Positions 12,088 to 25,090 are shown, numbered from the stretch's first letter. The stretch: 64,000 nucleotides of DNA from Portulaca oleracea (GCA_029582165.1 CM055870.1:49928513-49992512); one strand, 5' to 3'. Notes: a model not told the origin generated them from the sequence alone. Numbers and translations are program-made.

Positions 12088-12101
12088 ATTAGTATCAGAG
12101 C
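12088..12101 (+). promoter_or_regulatory. Primer binding site of Sirevirus B
   Basis: The sequence attagtatcagagc differs from the standard Met primer site TGGTATCAGAGC by one base. It directly follows the 5' LTR and fixes the plus orientation. Confidence 0.8.
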
Positions 12102-12145
12102 AGGTCTACCTTTTTATAGAGACTAATTGTTTGGTGGCAAAGATC

Positions 12146-15100
12146 ATGGCAGGAATAGAAAGCTCTGAATTATCACAAACAATGCTCATCACAAGACCGC
12201 CTAAGTTCCATTGTTCCAACTTCGAACACTAGAAAAGGCGAATGCATATCTTCCTATAAGATCAAGAAGATGAACTCTGGACATTCATTGAAAAGGAAGA
12301 TTTTCCAGCACCAATAGAGTTGAATGTCGAGGCTCAAATTGTTCCTAAAGACTAGGCAAAATAGATTGTCACAAAAGTTGAACAACTCAAGAAAAACAAT
12401 AGGGCCCAAAACATTCTGTTTTGTAGTTTGAATCGTAAAGAATTTGACATATTTTCTGCTTGTGACACAACCAAACAATTCTAGGGCACCTTGATGGCAA
12501 CTGCTGAAGGAACGAGTCAAGTCCGTAAAACCAAGATTGACATCCTAGTTTAACACTATGAAGCCTTCAGGATGGAAGACAATGAATCTATCAAGGACAT
12601 GTATAAATGCTTTACCAACATCATCAACAATCTAAGATGATTAGGCAACGATTACTCAAATAAAAAAAAGTGAGAAAGATTCTCATATGCTTGCCTAGAA
12701 AAAAAAAAACATGGGTGCCTTAAGTCACAGAAATTGAGGAAGCTCAAGACCGTAAAGTCTCGAAGCTCGAAGATCTCGTCAAGAAGCTGCTCACCCATGA
12801 GATCCACCTTCAAACAAAAGATCGTCCTAAAGAGAAGAAAGGAAAAATTTGAAGATAAGCAAGGTCGAAACTTATGAAGATGAAGAAGAATCCCTTGCAA
12901 TAATTGCAAAAGGATTCAAACACTTGTTTAAAAGAAATCCCAACTTTATGGGATCCAAAAGAGAACCATCACCAAGGAACCACCAAAGAGGTAAGGGATT
13001 ACAACATGATTATTCTAACTCCTTCTCTTGCTTTGGTGTGTGGAAGCACATTTCTGTTAATCAAAGATTGCCCATGTGTCAACAAAAACAAAGAAAAGAA
13101 ATAAATTATCCGAGAAGATTCAACAAGAGAGCAATGATTGCCACTTAGAGTGATAGTGAAAGTACTAGCACTAAAAGAGACAGAGCGGAAATCACCAATC
13201 TCTGTCTCATGGCCATGGATGAATCCTCACGTAAGGACGACAGTCCAAAAGAGGTAAACTTAGAATATCTTCTTACTTTCTCAAAAGAATACCTTGCGAC
13301 TGAACTCCTTAATCTTTTTAAATATGCGTTAAAGTATTTGTCAAAAATAAAGAGTCTCAAAGGTTATATTGATATTAGCAAAAAAACTCAGTAACAGTAG
13401 AGTCATCAAGCCCCCACCAACAAAGATAGACTTTCTAAAGCTGTAGAACTCCGATCTCAGTGCCAAATACAAAGATTGTCATTCATCCCTTATGAAGTTA
13501 ATTAAAGGACAAGAAAATCTAGACAAGCTCATTGGCTTTCAACACGTTTCTTTCAATAAAGAAGGCTTTGGATACTTTCTAGAAAAAACAAACTACACCA
13601 CCCTCATCGACAAAACCCGAAACCAAAGAAAACCAAGGACGACCCCTTACTACCAAAAACTAACCTCCACTCACGAAAAAGCCCACATACTTGTAAAACA
13701 TACCTCTATTCACGCAAGACCCCACATACCAAGCCCCCCCTTAGCCAAATAAAAAGAACTCATATATATAGCAAGTGAAAAGGCATCAGAAAGACTCAGA
13801 AACAACACAGATATGGGTCCCAAAAGGGTCAATGACTCCCACCGCTCTCTTGACAAAACATTAATGCCATAAGACCTAGGAAGGTTTAAAATTTGTAATA
13901 TTGCTCTTGCATGTCTGTTTCAAGACTTAAGAGTATATGTAGTATCTTGATACTGGATGCTCTAATCACATGATGAGAGATGGCTTAAAACTTTGTGATT
14001 TCAGAATCTGCAAGGCTAGCAAGGTGACCTTTAGTGACATAAGGCCAGGCAAAATCGTTGTGATCAGTAAAGTCGGGAAAGACAGAGGAAGCGTGATTGA
14101 CAACATCTATCTAGTAGAAGGCTTGCAGTACAAACTCCTTCATACATCCCAATTCTGTGACAAAGGTAATCCATTCTCTTTGACATTAATGAATGTGCAA
14201 TTCTGAAGATGGAAACCCAAAAAGTTATTCTCAAGGGATCCAGGCTCGACAATGTCTACGTTGTAAACTTGGACAACTCATCTCCATCCGGCCCCACGTG
14301 CCTTAAAGCCACCATTAACGAAGCTTGGCTATGTCATCAGCAACTTGGTAATGACATCAATACATCATGGACACTCTACACAAGCTAAGTCAACTGAACT
14401 TAGCAAGAGATCTACCTGCACACAAGTGCAACATTGTGATGCATGCGTAATTGGTAAACAAGTAAAATATTCTTTCAAGCCCCTAAAGGTACTAAATGTG
14501 TAGAACTTCTATGCATTAATTTATGTGGGTGAATCCCCTTTAAAGTCTTGGAAGAAGCTCCTAATTTATGGTTGTTGTAGACGATTTCTCGAGATTCATC
14601 TAGGTTCTTTTCCTAAGGATAAAACAAAGGTGGACCTCGAGCTAGCCGATACCTGCTATAGGCTCCAAGTGTTCCATGGTTCCAAAGTTGTCTCCATAAG
14701 TATTGATCATGGAAAGGAATTTGACAATAAGGAAAAGTTGGGAAAATTCTGCAATGAAGATAGAATCATACATAATTTCTCAGCAACAAGAACCCTACAA
14801 CAAAACGGGGTTGTAGAAAGGAAAAACAGGACCTTAGAAAACACGGCAATAACTCTCATAGGCGAAACAACATTCCAAAGTTCTTATGGGCAGATATTGT
14901 CAATGTCACCAAATACATCTGAACAGGTGCATCATACGCTCGATCCTCATGAGAACCCTATATGAGTTGCTTAAAGGAAAGAAACCTAATATTTCATACT
15001 TCAAGGTTATTCGCTGCAAATGTTTTGTGCACAACACCGATAAGAACAACCTTGGTAATTTCAATATCCACACCGACGATGACATCTTGGTAGGTTACTC

Positions 15101-17055
15101 CACCCACAACAAAGAATATCTCATTTACAACAAACACACCAAGGCAATTAAAGAAAGCATTCATGTCATTTTTTATGAACTTGTCAATATTGTTCCAAGT
15201 GTTGTTTTTACCCAAAGATTTCAGGTTAAGCAATCCAGCTAGTGGAGATGACTCGAACAGTGAGGACATCACCAATTCTCAAAATCTAAGAAACCCAACT
15301 TCATCCAAGAGACCAATCCTGCTCACAAAGAAAGAATCCAACAAATCCTGGATAAAGCACAAGGTGAAGAAACAGAACATCAAGTTGTTGACTCAAATTG
15401 TGTAGTTGACCTAACAAAGGAACCCTCTCAAGCATTCAAATTTTGGCTCCGCTCATCCGTCGAAAAATCTTCATTTGACATAAATATTGGAATATGCACT
15501 ATGTCATCTCTTTGCAATTTTTTGTGCTTTTTATGCATTCATATCTCATATCAAAGCACGCAAAAAACCCTACCGAGGCCTTAACTGAACCTGACTGGAT
15601 TTTAGCAACCAAAGATGAATTCTACCAATTTGAATGAAACCAAGTTTGGACTTTAGTTCCCAGAATAAAACATCATCTAATAATTAGGGAGAAGTGGGTG
15701 TTTAGGAATGAATCTAGACTCGTTGCCAAAGTACAACCAAGAGGAGGGGATTAATTTTAATGAAACCTTTACCCATGTAGCTCACATTGAAGCCATTCGT
15801 ATTATACTTGCATTCGCATGTCATATGAACATCAAGCTATATGAAATTGACGTTAAATGTGACTTCTTTAACGGCTTTCTCAATGAAGAGGTTGATGTAG
15901 AGCAGCCCATTGGCTTTGAACAGTCTAACTATCCTGATTATGTCTATAAGCTTCAAAAAGTTCTTTATGGCCTCAAGTAAGCATCAAGGGCATAGTACAA
16001 ATGACTGAGCAAGTTCCTACTTAACAATGGGTTCAAGAGGGGGCAAATTGATAAATCTCTCTTCACCAAGGCCGAAAATAAAGAGTTCATAATTATCCAA
16101 ATCTACGTTCATGACATACTCTTCACACCCACCAGCCACAAGTTGGTAGTAGAGTTCTCGGATATGATGAATAAAGAATTTGAGATGAGCATGGTTGATG
16201 AACTCAAATTTTTCCTCAATCTTCAAACTAAGAAAAGGAATGATGGAATCTTCATCACTCAAGTTAAATATATCTCCGAACTTTTTAAAGTATCGGCTTG
16301 ATAACGTTAAACATGCCTCAACTTCTATTGCCTCAACTACCAAGATGGACCAAGACATCTCAAATAAGTCAGTCTTTGAAAAGGTATACATAGGTATGAT
16401 CGAATCTCTCCTTTATTTAGCAGCTAATAGAACTGATACCATGTTTAGTGTCAATTTATGTGCTCACTTCCAAAGTTCTCCTAAAGTATCACATCTCACC
16501 ATTGTCAAGAGAATCTCTAGATATCTTGTAGGTACCAACGACCTTGGCCTATAGTACCCCACAGAAGGAAGTCTCAACCTCATTGCATACTCTGATGGCA
16601 ACTTCATCGACTACAAGGTAGATAGAAAAAGCACATCTGGATGTTGCCAATTCCTCGGACACTCACTTGTCTCCTCGCAATATAAGAAGCAGACATCTAT
16701 TGCTCTCTCAACCGCTGAGGTAGAATATATAGCAGCTGGCGCATGTTGTACTTGGATACTGTGGATATCCGAGTAATTCCAGTACCTTGGCCTTCACTTT
16801 GCGAAGGTTTCCATTTGTGGTGACAATCAAAGCACAATCAATATCACAAAGAACCCTGTCCCAGCACTCAAGTACCAAGCACATTGAGGTACGCCATCAT
16901 TTCATATGTGATTACATTGAAAAGGTAATATCTTTGTGGACTTTATCTCGACCAATCCATAATTGGCTGACATCTTCCCCAAGTCCCTTGGTGAGGCTCA
17001 ATTCTCATTTATTCGCAAGGAGCTTGGTCTTACTAATTTTGTTGCAAAAAATTGA
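12146..17055 (+). pseudogene. Degenerate copia gag-pol polyprotein
   Basis: The translation, read through frame changes and many stops, follows the Ty1/copia order. Gag (12146-13760) starts MAGIESSELSQ, with the UBN2-type gag core (LWTFIEKEDF, ESIKDMYKCF, THEIHLQTK), a ruined CCHC knuckle near 13020, and the ATxSDSES and NLCLMAMDE stretches typical of Sirevirus gag. Protease keeps DTG at 13949-13957. Integrase (about 14300-15240) keeps QQNGVVERKNRTLE at 14797-14838. Reverse transcriptase (15590-16400) has KLYEIDVKCDFFNGFLNEEV and a YVHD in place of YVDD. RNase H (16560-17053) has IALSTAEVEYIAAGACC and ends GLTNFVAKN-stop. At least a dozen stops and several frameshifts make it certainly non-functional. 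Confidence 0.9.
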
Positions 17056-17785
17056 GGGGGAGATCTTCCAAAAGCTCACTTTTTGGTGTCGTCTGCAGGC
17101 AAGCGTGCTCAAGTGTCCTCGAGTCAATGACCATGTCAGCCTATGATATTGGATACTTGGCTCCTTTGTGAGCTCAATAACTTCTCTTGGCAAATATTAA
17201 TTAGAAGGCAGAAATTATCCAATAATTCTCTTGTCTCCATTTTTTTCTTTTTGTTTCCTTTCTTTGTTTCTTCCTTTCTTTACTCCCTCTCTCCTATCTC
17301 CGGAAATCCTTTCCATCTCATCATTACCTTTCCTTCCCGAGATCCTTTGTCAAATCTTTTTGAAACTTAACCCGAACTTCCCGTCCCTTCCTTAATTACT
17401 CCTTCTGACAGTTTCCTTTTTATCCCGCCCACAAATTTCTCCATCTTCTCTTTATTAAACCCTTCTTCTTCATTTTTCACTCTTACCGAGTAAACCTTCT
17501 CATCACCCAACTCCTTCTTTCTCTTTCCCTCTACTACTACCTCTTAAAACAATGCCAAACGTCCCTCTTCTCTTGCACTCACCGAACCCTCCCCTACCTG
17601 TCATACTAGCGCCAAAACCACCCCCTGGCTTGCACCTAGTCTTTATCCCCTGCTCTCCCTTCTCTCCAACCTTCGACGATGACATCACACTTTCGGACAA
17701 CCATCCTGACTTTCCCAGCTCTTATCTCACCCCAAGTAGCCTTGACTGCATCAAATCCATCCACATATACACTCTCTTTTAGTGT
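17056..17785 (+). other. Sirevirus B post-RNase H region, first part
   Basis: It begins with gagggggagat (17053-17063) right at the pol stop and becomes CT-rich. It includes an open stretch (17552-17779, 76 codons) rich in Pro and Ser. In Sireviruses this interval may hold an envelope-like ORF. Here it is too short and disrupted to call a protein. It resumes at 25091 after the Athila insertion. Confidence 0.45.
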
Positions 17786-17790
17786 GAATA

Positions 17791-19350
17791 TTATGAAAGC
17801 ATATAATGACCAAATATTTGGAGCATTTTGATAGTAAAATTTGGGGATTAATATGCTTATTTGATCTTTTATGATCTTATTTTGTTATCTTAACTAAGTT
17901 CTGGGTGTTTTGTTCAATTTGTACATATTCATGATATGAACTCTAAAGCTCGCATCCATTACTTGGTTCATCATTGAAAGAGCTTTCGGACGATATATTA
18001 TAAGGTCAATTGCGAGTTGAGATGAAGGAGTTATGAGTAAGATAACAAAAAGTGTGTGAAAACTAATATATGTCAACTCTTTTGGTCACCATCTTTACCA
18101 AAAGTATGCTTTAAGGTTCATGCCAATGAAAAGTAGACTCCTAGAGTTTTTCGAAAAGTCAAGAACCAAGTCAATCGGACGTCGGACGAAGGAGATATGG
18201 CAGAAACAAGATGACCTAGAAAATTCCAGATTCAACATGGCCCGTGTTGATCACAATTTGGTCCCTGTTGGTCTCCAGAAAGCACAATTTCCCCAGAAAC
18301 CATCAACACGGTCCGTGTTGCTGTTGACACAGTCCGCGTTGCACCCTGTTTATTGCTTTGTGTCGTTTCAAGTCTCATAATTGTTATAAATGGATTCGGC
18401 TGATCCATCTTCATCCATTCCTTCCACACCATCCCCCTCCATCTCTACCATCATCCATTTCCCATAATCCAACAATAATCAAGATTTGAGAGTGAATTGA
18501 AGACTGAAGATTACTTAAGATCGATACGGTGTTGGAGGAGAAAAAGTCCACAATTGTCAAATTCTTTCAAGTGTTATCTGCATATCTTTGGTTATTTCTT
18601 CATTCTCTTTAATTCGATGCTTTCTAGAGTAGAATTTATGTGTTTTTGTAGTTTAGACATGATTAGTGAGTTGTTTTATTAGTTTAGGGGATAAACCTAT
18701 TTAGTTGCTTTCATGGATTGAATTTTGATGGATTGAACAAGTGTTAATCTAATTTGAATGCATTTCATTTATCCTATGATTATGTATGTCATTGTTTTTG
18801 ATTGACCATCAAGAATATGGAATTAGATTGTTGAGTAAAGTACCGAACGGAGAAATTCGATAATTGGAACCCTTAGGATAAAACTAGTTATAAAATGAAC
18901 TAGATATAGAGGATTTTGTAATTAAGGGTCATTGATAATTTGATCTTTAACTTAGATAAAATTGAAATAACCACGAAAGTAGGTGATTGATTTTACTAAG
19001 CAATTCGTTTCATTGCCAAAAACTCACTACGAAAGACATTATGCGATCATCGACCCTAATATGTACCAAATTAGTAACATACATGTTCAATCCACTTGTT
19101 TGATTCATAGAGTGACTTAGGTTTTATCCCCTGAACGTTTTTTTTCCCATTAATAAACTCCGTTAATTGTATGAATAGTTGCTCATTTTTCCCTTCATAG
19201 TGGCTAGAAGTAGTTTTAGTTTAATCCAAATCAAAACCCGATTGACTTAACAATCAACTAGAGGGCTAGTTTGGTGTGTTGTTGAACAAGTCCTTGTGGG
19301 AACGACCTTGATACATGCTACACTTACACCCGTGCACTTGCGACGTATCA
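17791..19350 (+). repeat. 5' LTR of the Athila-type element
   Basis: It spans 1560 bp from TTATGAAAGCATATAATG to GCGACGTATCA. It contains short repeated motifs of the form acggtccgtgttg (18240-18345) and matches the 3' LTR along its whole length. The minus-strand solo LTR at 55435-62086 belongs to the same broad family. Confidence 0.9.
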
Positions 19351-19351
19351 A

Positions 19352-19373
19352 GTTTTTGGCGCCGTTGCCAGGG
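19352..19373 (+). promoter_or_regulatory. Primer binding site, Athila type
   Basis: TTTGGCGCCGTTGCCAGGGA begins a few bases after the LTR end. Athila elements use this site; one base (a for g) differs from the usual GCCGGGGA. Confidence 0.85.
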
Positions 19374-19475
19374 ACTTTGTTCATAGCAGCCATCGAACGA
19401 ATACTCTAAGATTGACTAAGTTTTTATTGTTTTCATAAAAGTAAAAACAAAATAAAAAAAGGCAAATCTCGATTT

Positions 19476-20012
19476 TCCTCAATTTGAGCAGGAATTATTT
19501 TGGCGCTATTTTGAGCGATTACTTGCTTGTCCTGTTCCATGTGGTATTATTCCTGGAAAATCAGATATTCTTTATATTGTTGTTGGGGGGTGATTAGTGA
19601 GACTCATACTCTTTTAGAGTGTTCAAGTTTTTATACTAAAACAGTTGATGAAGCTTGGACTTTGCTTGAATGGCTTGCACATGATACATTCGATTTTGAA
19701 AATTCTTATTCTGCATCTGGACGGGTACTCTTGCCATAATCTTCGTGCTTCTCATGCTAACTCCTATACTCAACCCAATTGTTTGCCTCCATGTGGTTTA
19801 TGTTGTTCTTTTGACCATGATGATTCTGCATGCCCTAGTTATGCTAGACTTGAGTTTTTGATGAGGGCAGTACCAGAGCAACAAGCTAAGGCACTTGACA
19901 TGATGCAAGGATTTGAATCATTACATAATTCTGAGTATAGTTCTAGTTCTTTCAATTTGAATGTTGGATTATGTGATGATGGTGAGTTACCGTCCCTTTA
20001 TAGGCTAGTCTA
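19476..20012 (+). pseudogene. Athila-type gag remnant with CCHC knuckle
   Basis: An early stretch reads FEQELFWRYFERLLACP in one frame, then stops at about 19590. The next piece reads SFYTKTVDEAWTLLEWLAHDT (19625-19700), like the middle of Athila gag proteins. After a single frameshift near 19735 the frame 19645-20013 continues with a zinc knuckle of exact spacing C-x2-C-x4-H-x4-C (residues 50, 53, 58, 63; bases 19792-19833). The knuckle would bind RNA in a working gag. Frameshifts and stops mean that this copy makes no intact protein. Confidence 0.7.
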
Positions 20013-20245
20013 GAGGAAATATTTTACCCTTCCGACCCATCTTTGCCAATTGTTGCTCCATCTTACCCTAGTTTACCCAGAGATACTACTGACGGTGTCT
20101 TTACATTTCATGATGCATCCTTACCTTTTTCTCAATCGACGGGGTTTAAGGTGAGTGAGTCCTATGGTTTTGATGTGCTAGGTATGATGATGATTTTTCT
20201 CATGGGTCAATTGATACTAATGATGAGGAGGCTTGTGAGGGGGTT

Positions 20246-20758
20246 GTGGGTGGATTAGATCCTTCAAGCAAAAAATTTAATGGTGTTGATGATGTTGTAC
20301 TCCCTACTTCCTATGTCTTATTCCATGCTTGTACTCCTTGTTCACCACCTTCTCATTCCCCTAAGTGCCTTGAAGAACTCACTTTTGTTGAAGAGACCAT
20401 ATGTGTTCATGTTGATGTGGGCTATGTGGCTAAGGTTAATTATTGTGATATGTTTGAGGGGAACAACAATATTCTTGATTTGTCCATAGGTACATTAAGA
20501 GGGTACCATTCCTCTCTTGATCCATATTGTATACACCTAGAGGATTTTCCTAGAAAAATCATGTGGGCAACTTATTTTGATTCTTTTGATTTTTCTAAGG
20601 CCTTTGATCTATTTAAGAGAGCGATAATTACATTTTTTGCTATAAATCTTTTGTTTTTCTCTTATTTGCAAGCTTGTAAACCGCATGTCGAAGAGTTTCA
20701 CAAGATTCTAAGGGCATTGACTGCGTCTGATGTGGTGACCCCGGTCTTGAGTTCTTGA
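20246..20758 (+). CDS. Unknown ORF of the non-autonomous Athila-type element
   Basis: A 170-codon open frame follows the gag remnant. Visible features are CTPCSPPSHSPKCLEEL, VHVDVGYVAKVNYCDMFEG, LEDFPRKIMWATYF and a hydrophobic stretch AIITFFAINLLFFSYLQ before HVEEFHKILRALTASD. I do not recognise a domain. The first ATG is not a convincing start because the same frame may have been longer upstream before decay. Its position, between gag and the 3' non-coding region, is where the polyprotein of an autonomous element would carry pol, so it may be an element-specific protein kept in this lineage. It could also be a decayed pol-free gag C-terminus. It is not a host gene. Confidence 0.45.
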   Translation: MGGLDPSSKKFNGVDDVVLPTSYVLFHACTPCSPPSHSPKCLEELTFVEETICVHVDVGYVAKVNYCDMFEGNNNILDLSIGTLRGYHSSLDPYCIHLEDFPRKIMWATYFDSFDFSKAFDLFKRAIITFFAINLLFFSYLQACKPHVEEFHKILRALTASDVVTPVLSS

Positions 20759-22763
20759 TGGAGTGGTTGATGCTCCACTCGCCCCATTCTTGAAGAGGCA
20801 ATAGTTTAGGTGCATCCAACACCTAACTTGGTGAGATCTTTCCTTATTTCCCCTTTTGCAATTTATTTGATTGTGTTTGCATTGAGGACAATACTTTGTC
20901 TAAGCATGGGGGACTTTTGTGTAAAAGTTTGTAGTAGTTGTCTTTGGTGATGATGTTTATAGTTTTTTTTCCCCCTTAGTTTTCTAGTTTCTTTCATTTA
21001 AAAATAATTGCATCCACCTAGTTGCATTAGTTAGATTCATCCTTAATTTTTATTTTCTTCTTTTACTTATTTTTTAGTTTCTTTTATTTTTCAGGCTTGC
21101 ATTAGTTTAGTATTTATTTTTATTTTGACCAAAAAAATCCAAAAATATCAGAAAAATAAAAAAATAGAAAAATCAGAAAAAAAAATTGAGGGAAAAAATG
21201 GTTTAGGATAGGTTTTAGGTTTAGTGAATAATAACTCCTCCAGTGATAAATATAAGTTAAATAGGTTTTCTTTTAACTTAATTTAATCTTGAGTAACCCA
21301 TTTGTGAATAAAAGTCTTGAATAGAGCTTGTGAAAGCTTAGTGAGTTGAGGATTGCATTTTGAAAGTGATGATTGATTACCTTTTCTATGATCTTTTGGA
21401 ATGAGTTTAGCATGCATACAAATTTTTTTTGAGCTAGGTTTATTTGAGAGCTTTAAACCCATAAGACCACATAAACCTAAATGACTAATCATTTTTATTA
21501 ATCTCATATTTTCCATGTGTGACTCATCCTTAGTTGCATTCTTTAGAACTTGCAATGTATCTCTTTGAAACTGCATTTTTGCTTGTGCATTGATAATATG
21601 ATGAAGACATTTTTTGTATATGTTTTAGCTACATAGCCAAATAGCCACCCTATTTATATTTGAATATCCGCTTTTAACCCTTCTTTTAGCTTTTTAATTA
21701 CTATTTCTTTTGATTACCTATATTTTAAGCCATAGCCAAATGTTTGATTTCCTACCCTTTTTAATTACTTAGAGTATTAGAGTGTAAAAGTTGGGTTGAT
21801 TGTGATGTTTTAGTGGTTTGGTATGTTGGGGATGTTGTGAAGATTGAAGATCTTGAGTTTGCTCCCCATTGTAGCTTGATACGGGTTGAGTTGAAATTTT
21901 AGCCTCGCTATTGTATATATCTTTGTTTTTGAGTAGTAGTTCATTATTGAAAGAAAAAAAGAAAAAAAAGAAAGAAAAAAAAAGCAAAAAGAAAAAATGA
22001 AGAAAAAAAAGAGAAGTGTTTAGTAGTTTGTTAGTTTATTTTCTTTGATTTGAGGCATATTTCTACTTGATTATGGGATGCATTGTAGTGAATATAAGTG
22101 GTGAATGTTCTTATTTGAATAATTTGGTGAGGTTTATGCTCCAAGCTTATGCTTTTAGCTACACTTTCCCAAAGTATATTTCCACTTTTTACCCTTAACC
22201 TTATCCCCATTACTACCCTTTCAAAAGTCTTCTTGATTGTCATATGAGCATTGCATATTAGCGGTAGAGAATTGAGATGTTTTGCAAGCTTATGGTAGGA
22301 TGTTGCTTTGGTTTGAGTATTGAGTGAACCTTCAATGATTTATTCATATTTAAACACATGAGAGGAGTGTTTCCACATTCCCAAAAGTGAGGTTGCTCTC
22401 AATCTACTTAGTTTCATTCTTATTTATGTGCCTGCTTGCTTCATTTGTGATTAAGGGGTAATTGATTTGAACTTGAGAAGTGTAGTGATTGTAAATCTTT
22501 CCAATGTTTTTCTTCTCTTGTATATGGACTTTGATTCACTTTTGGGGTGTTTTAGATTAGATTTAGTTGATTGAATGATCCTGTTGTTGCTTACCTGAGG
22601 AGGATTGTAAATAAAATTTTTGATTTCATTATGAGTCTTTTGTTTTGTTTTTGAGTCTTTTATCCCGGTGTTTATAACTATTTCTTTTCTTTTCTTTTCT
22701 TTTCTTTTCTTTTGTGAGTCTGGACTTGCTTGGGGACAAGCAAGAAATGAGCATGGGGGAATT
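20759..22763 (+). other. 3' non-coding region and polypurine tract of the Athila-type element
   Basis: The long AT- and T-rich stretch starts near gaggacaatactttgtc (20883), a motif also seen downstream of coding regions in Athila elements. It includes A-rich tracts (21960-22010) and a TTTTC microsatellite (22680-22711). It ends with gcatgggggaattt, the polypurine primer of plus-strand synthesis, directly before the 3' LTR. No coding region is supported. Confidence 0.6.
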
Positions 22764-25090
22764 TGATGAGGGCATATAATGACTAAATATTTGGAGCATT
22801 TTGATAGTGAAATTTGGGGATTAATATGCTTAATTGATCTTTTATGATCTTATTTCGCTATCTTAACTGAGTTTTGTGTGTTTCATTCAATTTATATAAA
22901 TTAGTGATATGAACTCCAAAGCTCGCATCCATTACTTGATTCATCATTGAAAGAGCTTTCCGATGATATATTATAAGGTCAATTGCGAGTTGAGATGGAG
23001 GAGTTATGAGTAAGATAGCAAAAAGTGTGTGAAAACTGATATATGTCCCATCTCTTGGTCACCTTCTTTTCCACAAGTTGCTATGACTTTAAGGCTCATG
23101 CCAATGAAAAGTAGACTTCTGGAGCTTTCCGAAAAGTGAAGAACCAAATCAATCGGACGTCGGACAAAGGAGATATGGTCGAAATTGATATATGTCCACT
23201 CTTTTGGTCTCCAGAAAGCTCAATTTCCCTAGAAACCATCAACACGGTCTGTGTTGTCGTTGACACGAACCATGTTGCACCATGTTTATTGCATTAAACC
23301 GTTACAAGTCTTATAATTTCTATATAATCAATGGATTCGGTTGATCCATCTTCATTCGCCACCATCCATTCTTTTTTTTTATATATATATAAATAACCGT
23401 CATAAGACCCTTTTTATTCGCAAATCCAGACTGGACCAAATGGAAACAGTCAGCCAGTAACAACAAAAATAAGACAACAAATTGAGAAGCATCCTCCAAG
23501 AGTTCTAAGAACCAATACAGCAAAGAAAAGGAAACAAACAATTACACCATATGCAACATATTTAAACATCTGAAACCTACAGAAACATGAAAGGTAGGTG
23601 ATGAAAATTATGGCTACAAACTCAGCTGAGGATGAATGCTTGTCCATCCAAACCAATGACGACAGGCTGAAGCTCCAATTAACATCTAGCACAACCAAAA
23701 TTTTGTCATCTTCGTGATGCTTGAACAGAAACGAATAGCACTACTCATTTCAAGACTGCATCAGCAGCACCAGAATGCTCACTTTTAGCATTACTTCAGA
23801 CCACAAGAACTGCCCCCAACATTCAAACAAATCTAGTACAGATTTCAGCTACAACATCAAACCCTTCACACCAACTAAACTGCGCCCCCCCCCCCCCCCT
23901 CAAATTCAATTAGCGACAGTTGCAGCAGCACAAAAGTGTCCAACTTTGCTTCTGACACAGATAAAAGATAAAAGAAGCAAAGCAGAAGATGATTCCTATT
24001 TCATTGGACCTTGACTTAATCTCCATGTCAGTCCAATATCTGATTTTGAAGACTTAGAATCCACCGTAGAATACTCTCAAACCAACAGCCCTGCATTTGC
24101 TCTTTTGACACAATAAGAATTTGTGAATCATTTGATGAAAACCATCAACAGGTTTCATTCTTTTCGTACCATTCCCCTTAATCTCTACCATCATCCATCT
24201 CCCATAATCCAACAATAATCAAGAGTTTGAGAGCAAATTAAAGACTGGAGATTACTCAAGATCGATACGGTGTTGGAGGAGAAAAAGTCCACAATTGCAA
24301 AATTCTTTCAAGGGTTTTTTACATATCTTTGGTTATTTCATCATTCTCTTTAGATTTCCATCCTTTCTAGAGTAGAATTTATGTGTTTTTGTAGTTTAGA
24401 CATGATTAGTGAGTTGTTTTATTAGTTTAGAGGATAAACCTATTTAATTGCTTTCATGGATTGAATTTTGTTGGATTGAAGTGTTAATCTAGCTTGAATG
24501 CATTTTATTTATCCTATGATTATGTATGTCATTGTTTTTAATTGGCCATCAAGAATATAGAATTAGATTATTGGGTGAAGTAGCGAACGGAGAAAGTCGA
24601 TAATCGGAACCTTTAGGATTAAACTAGTTATAAAATGAACTAGATATAAAGGATTTTGTAATTAAGGATCATTGATAATTCAATTTTTCACTTAGATAAA
24701 AATGAAATAACCACGAAAGTAGGTGATTGATGTTACTAAGCAATTCGTCTTCATTGCCAAAAGCTCGCTACGAAAGACATTATGCAATTATCGACCCTAA
24801 AATGTACCAAATTAGTGACATACATGTTCAATCCACTTATTTGATTTATAGAGTGACTTAGGTTTTATCCCCTGAATGTCTTTTTCCCATTAATAAATTT
24901 CGTTAATTGTGTGAATAGTTGCTCATTTTTCCCTTCATAGTGACTAGAAGTAGTTTTAGTTTAATCCAAATCAAAACCCGATTGACTTAGCAATCAACTA
25001 GAAGGTTAGTTTGGTGTGTTGTTGAGCAAGTCCCTGTGGGAAAGACCTTAATACATGGCACACCTACACCCGTGGACTTGCGGCGTATTA
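22764..25090 (+). repeat. 3' LTR of the Athila-type element, interrupted
   Basis: It starts TGATGAGGGCATATAATG and ends GCGGCGTATTA. It is about 770 bp longer than the 5' LTR because a retroposon sits at 23376-24155. Outside the insertion it matches 17791-19350 with many scattered differences. Confidence 0.9.
23372..24164 (-). mobile_element. Retroposon inside the Athila 3' LTR
   Basis: A 9-bp direct repeat cattctttt (23367-23375 and 24156-24164) brackets a segment that is absent from the 5' LTR. On the minus strand it ends in a short A-run after tatatatata, so it is a 3'-tailed insertion, either a 5'-truncated LINE or a processed transcript. Its minus-strand frame 23698-23450 (82 codons, hydrophobic, with VIVCFLFFAVLVLRTL) is not a recognised protein. 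A 16-base C-run lies at about 23884-23899. Confidence 0.7.

Larger units (their letters stand above)
17791..25090 (+). mobile_element. Non-autonomous Athila-type Ty3 element
   Basis: Two LTRs (17791-19350 and 22764-25090) bound a 3.4-kb interior. A 5-bp target duplication gaata flanks them exactly (17786-17790 and 25091-25095). The primer site after the 5' LTR, TTGGCGCCGTTGCCAGGGA, is the type used by Athila. A polypurine tract gcatgggggaattt precedes the 3' LTR. The interior holds only gag-like remnants and one unknown ORF, with no protease, RT or integrase, so it depended on another element. LTR ends are slightly decayed (TTATGAAAGC and TATTA instead of TGATGAGGGC and TATCA). Confidence 0.9.

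Noticed and set aside
16017..16391. 124-codon minus-strand frame
   Set aside because: It is the antisense of the decayed copia reverse transcriptase, whose sense translation is clearly meaningful.
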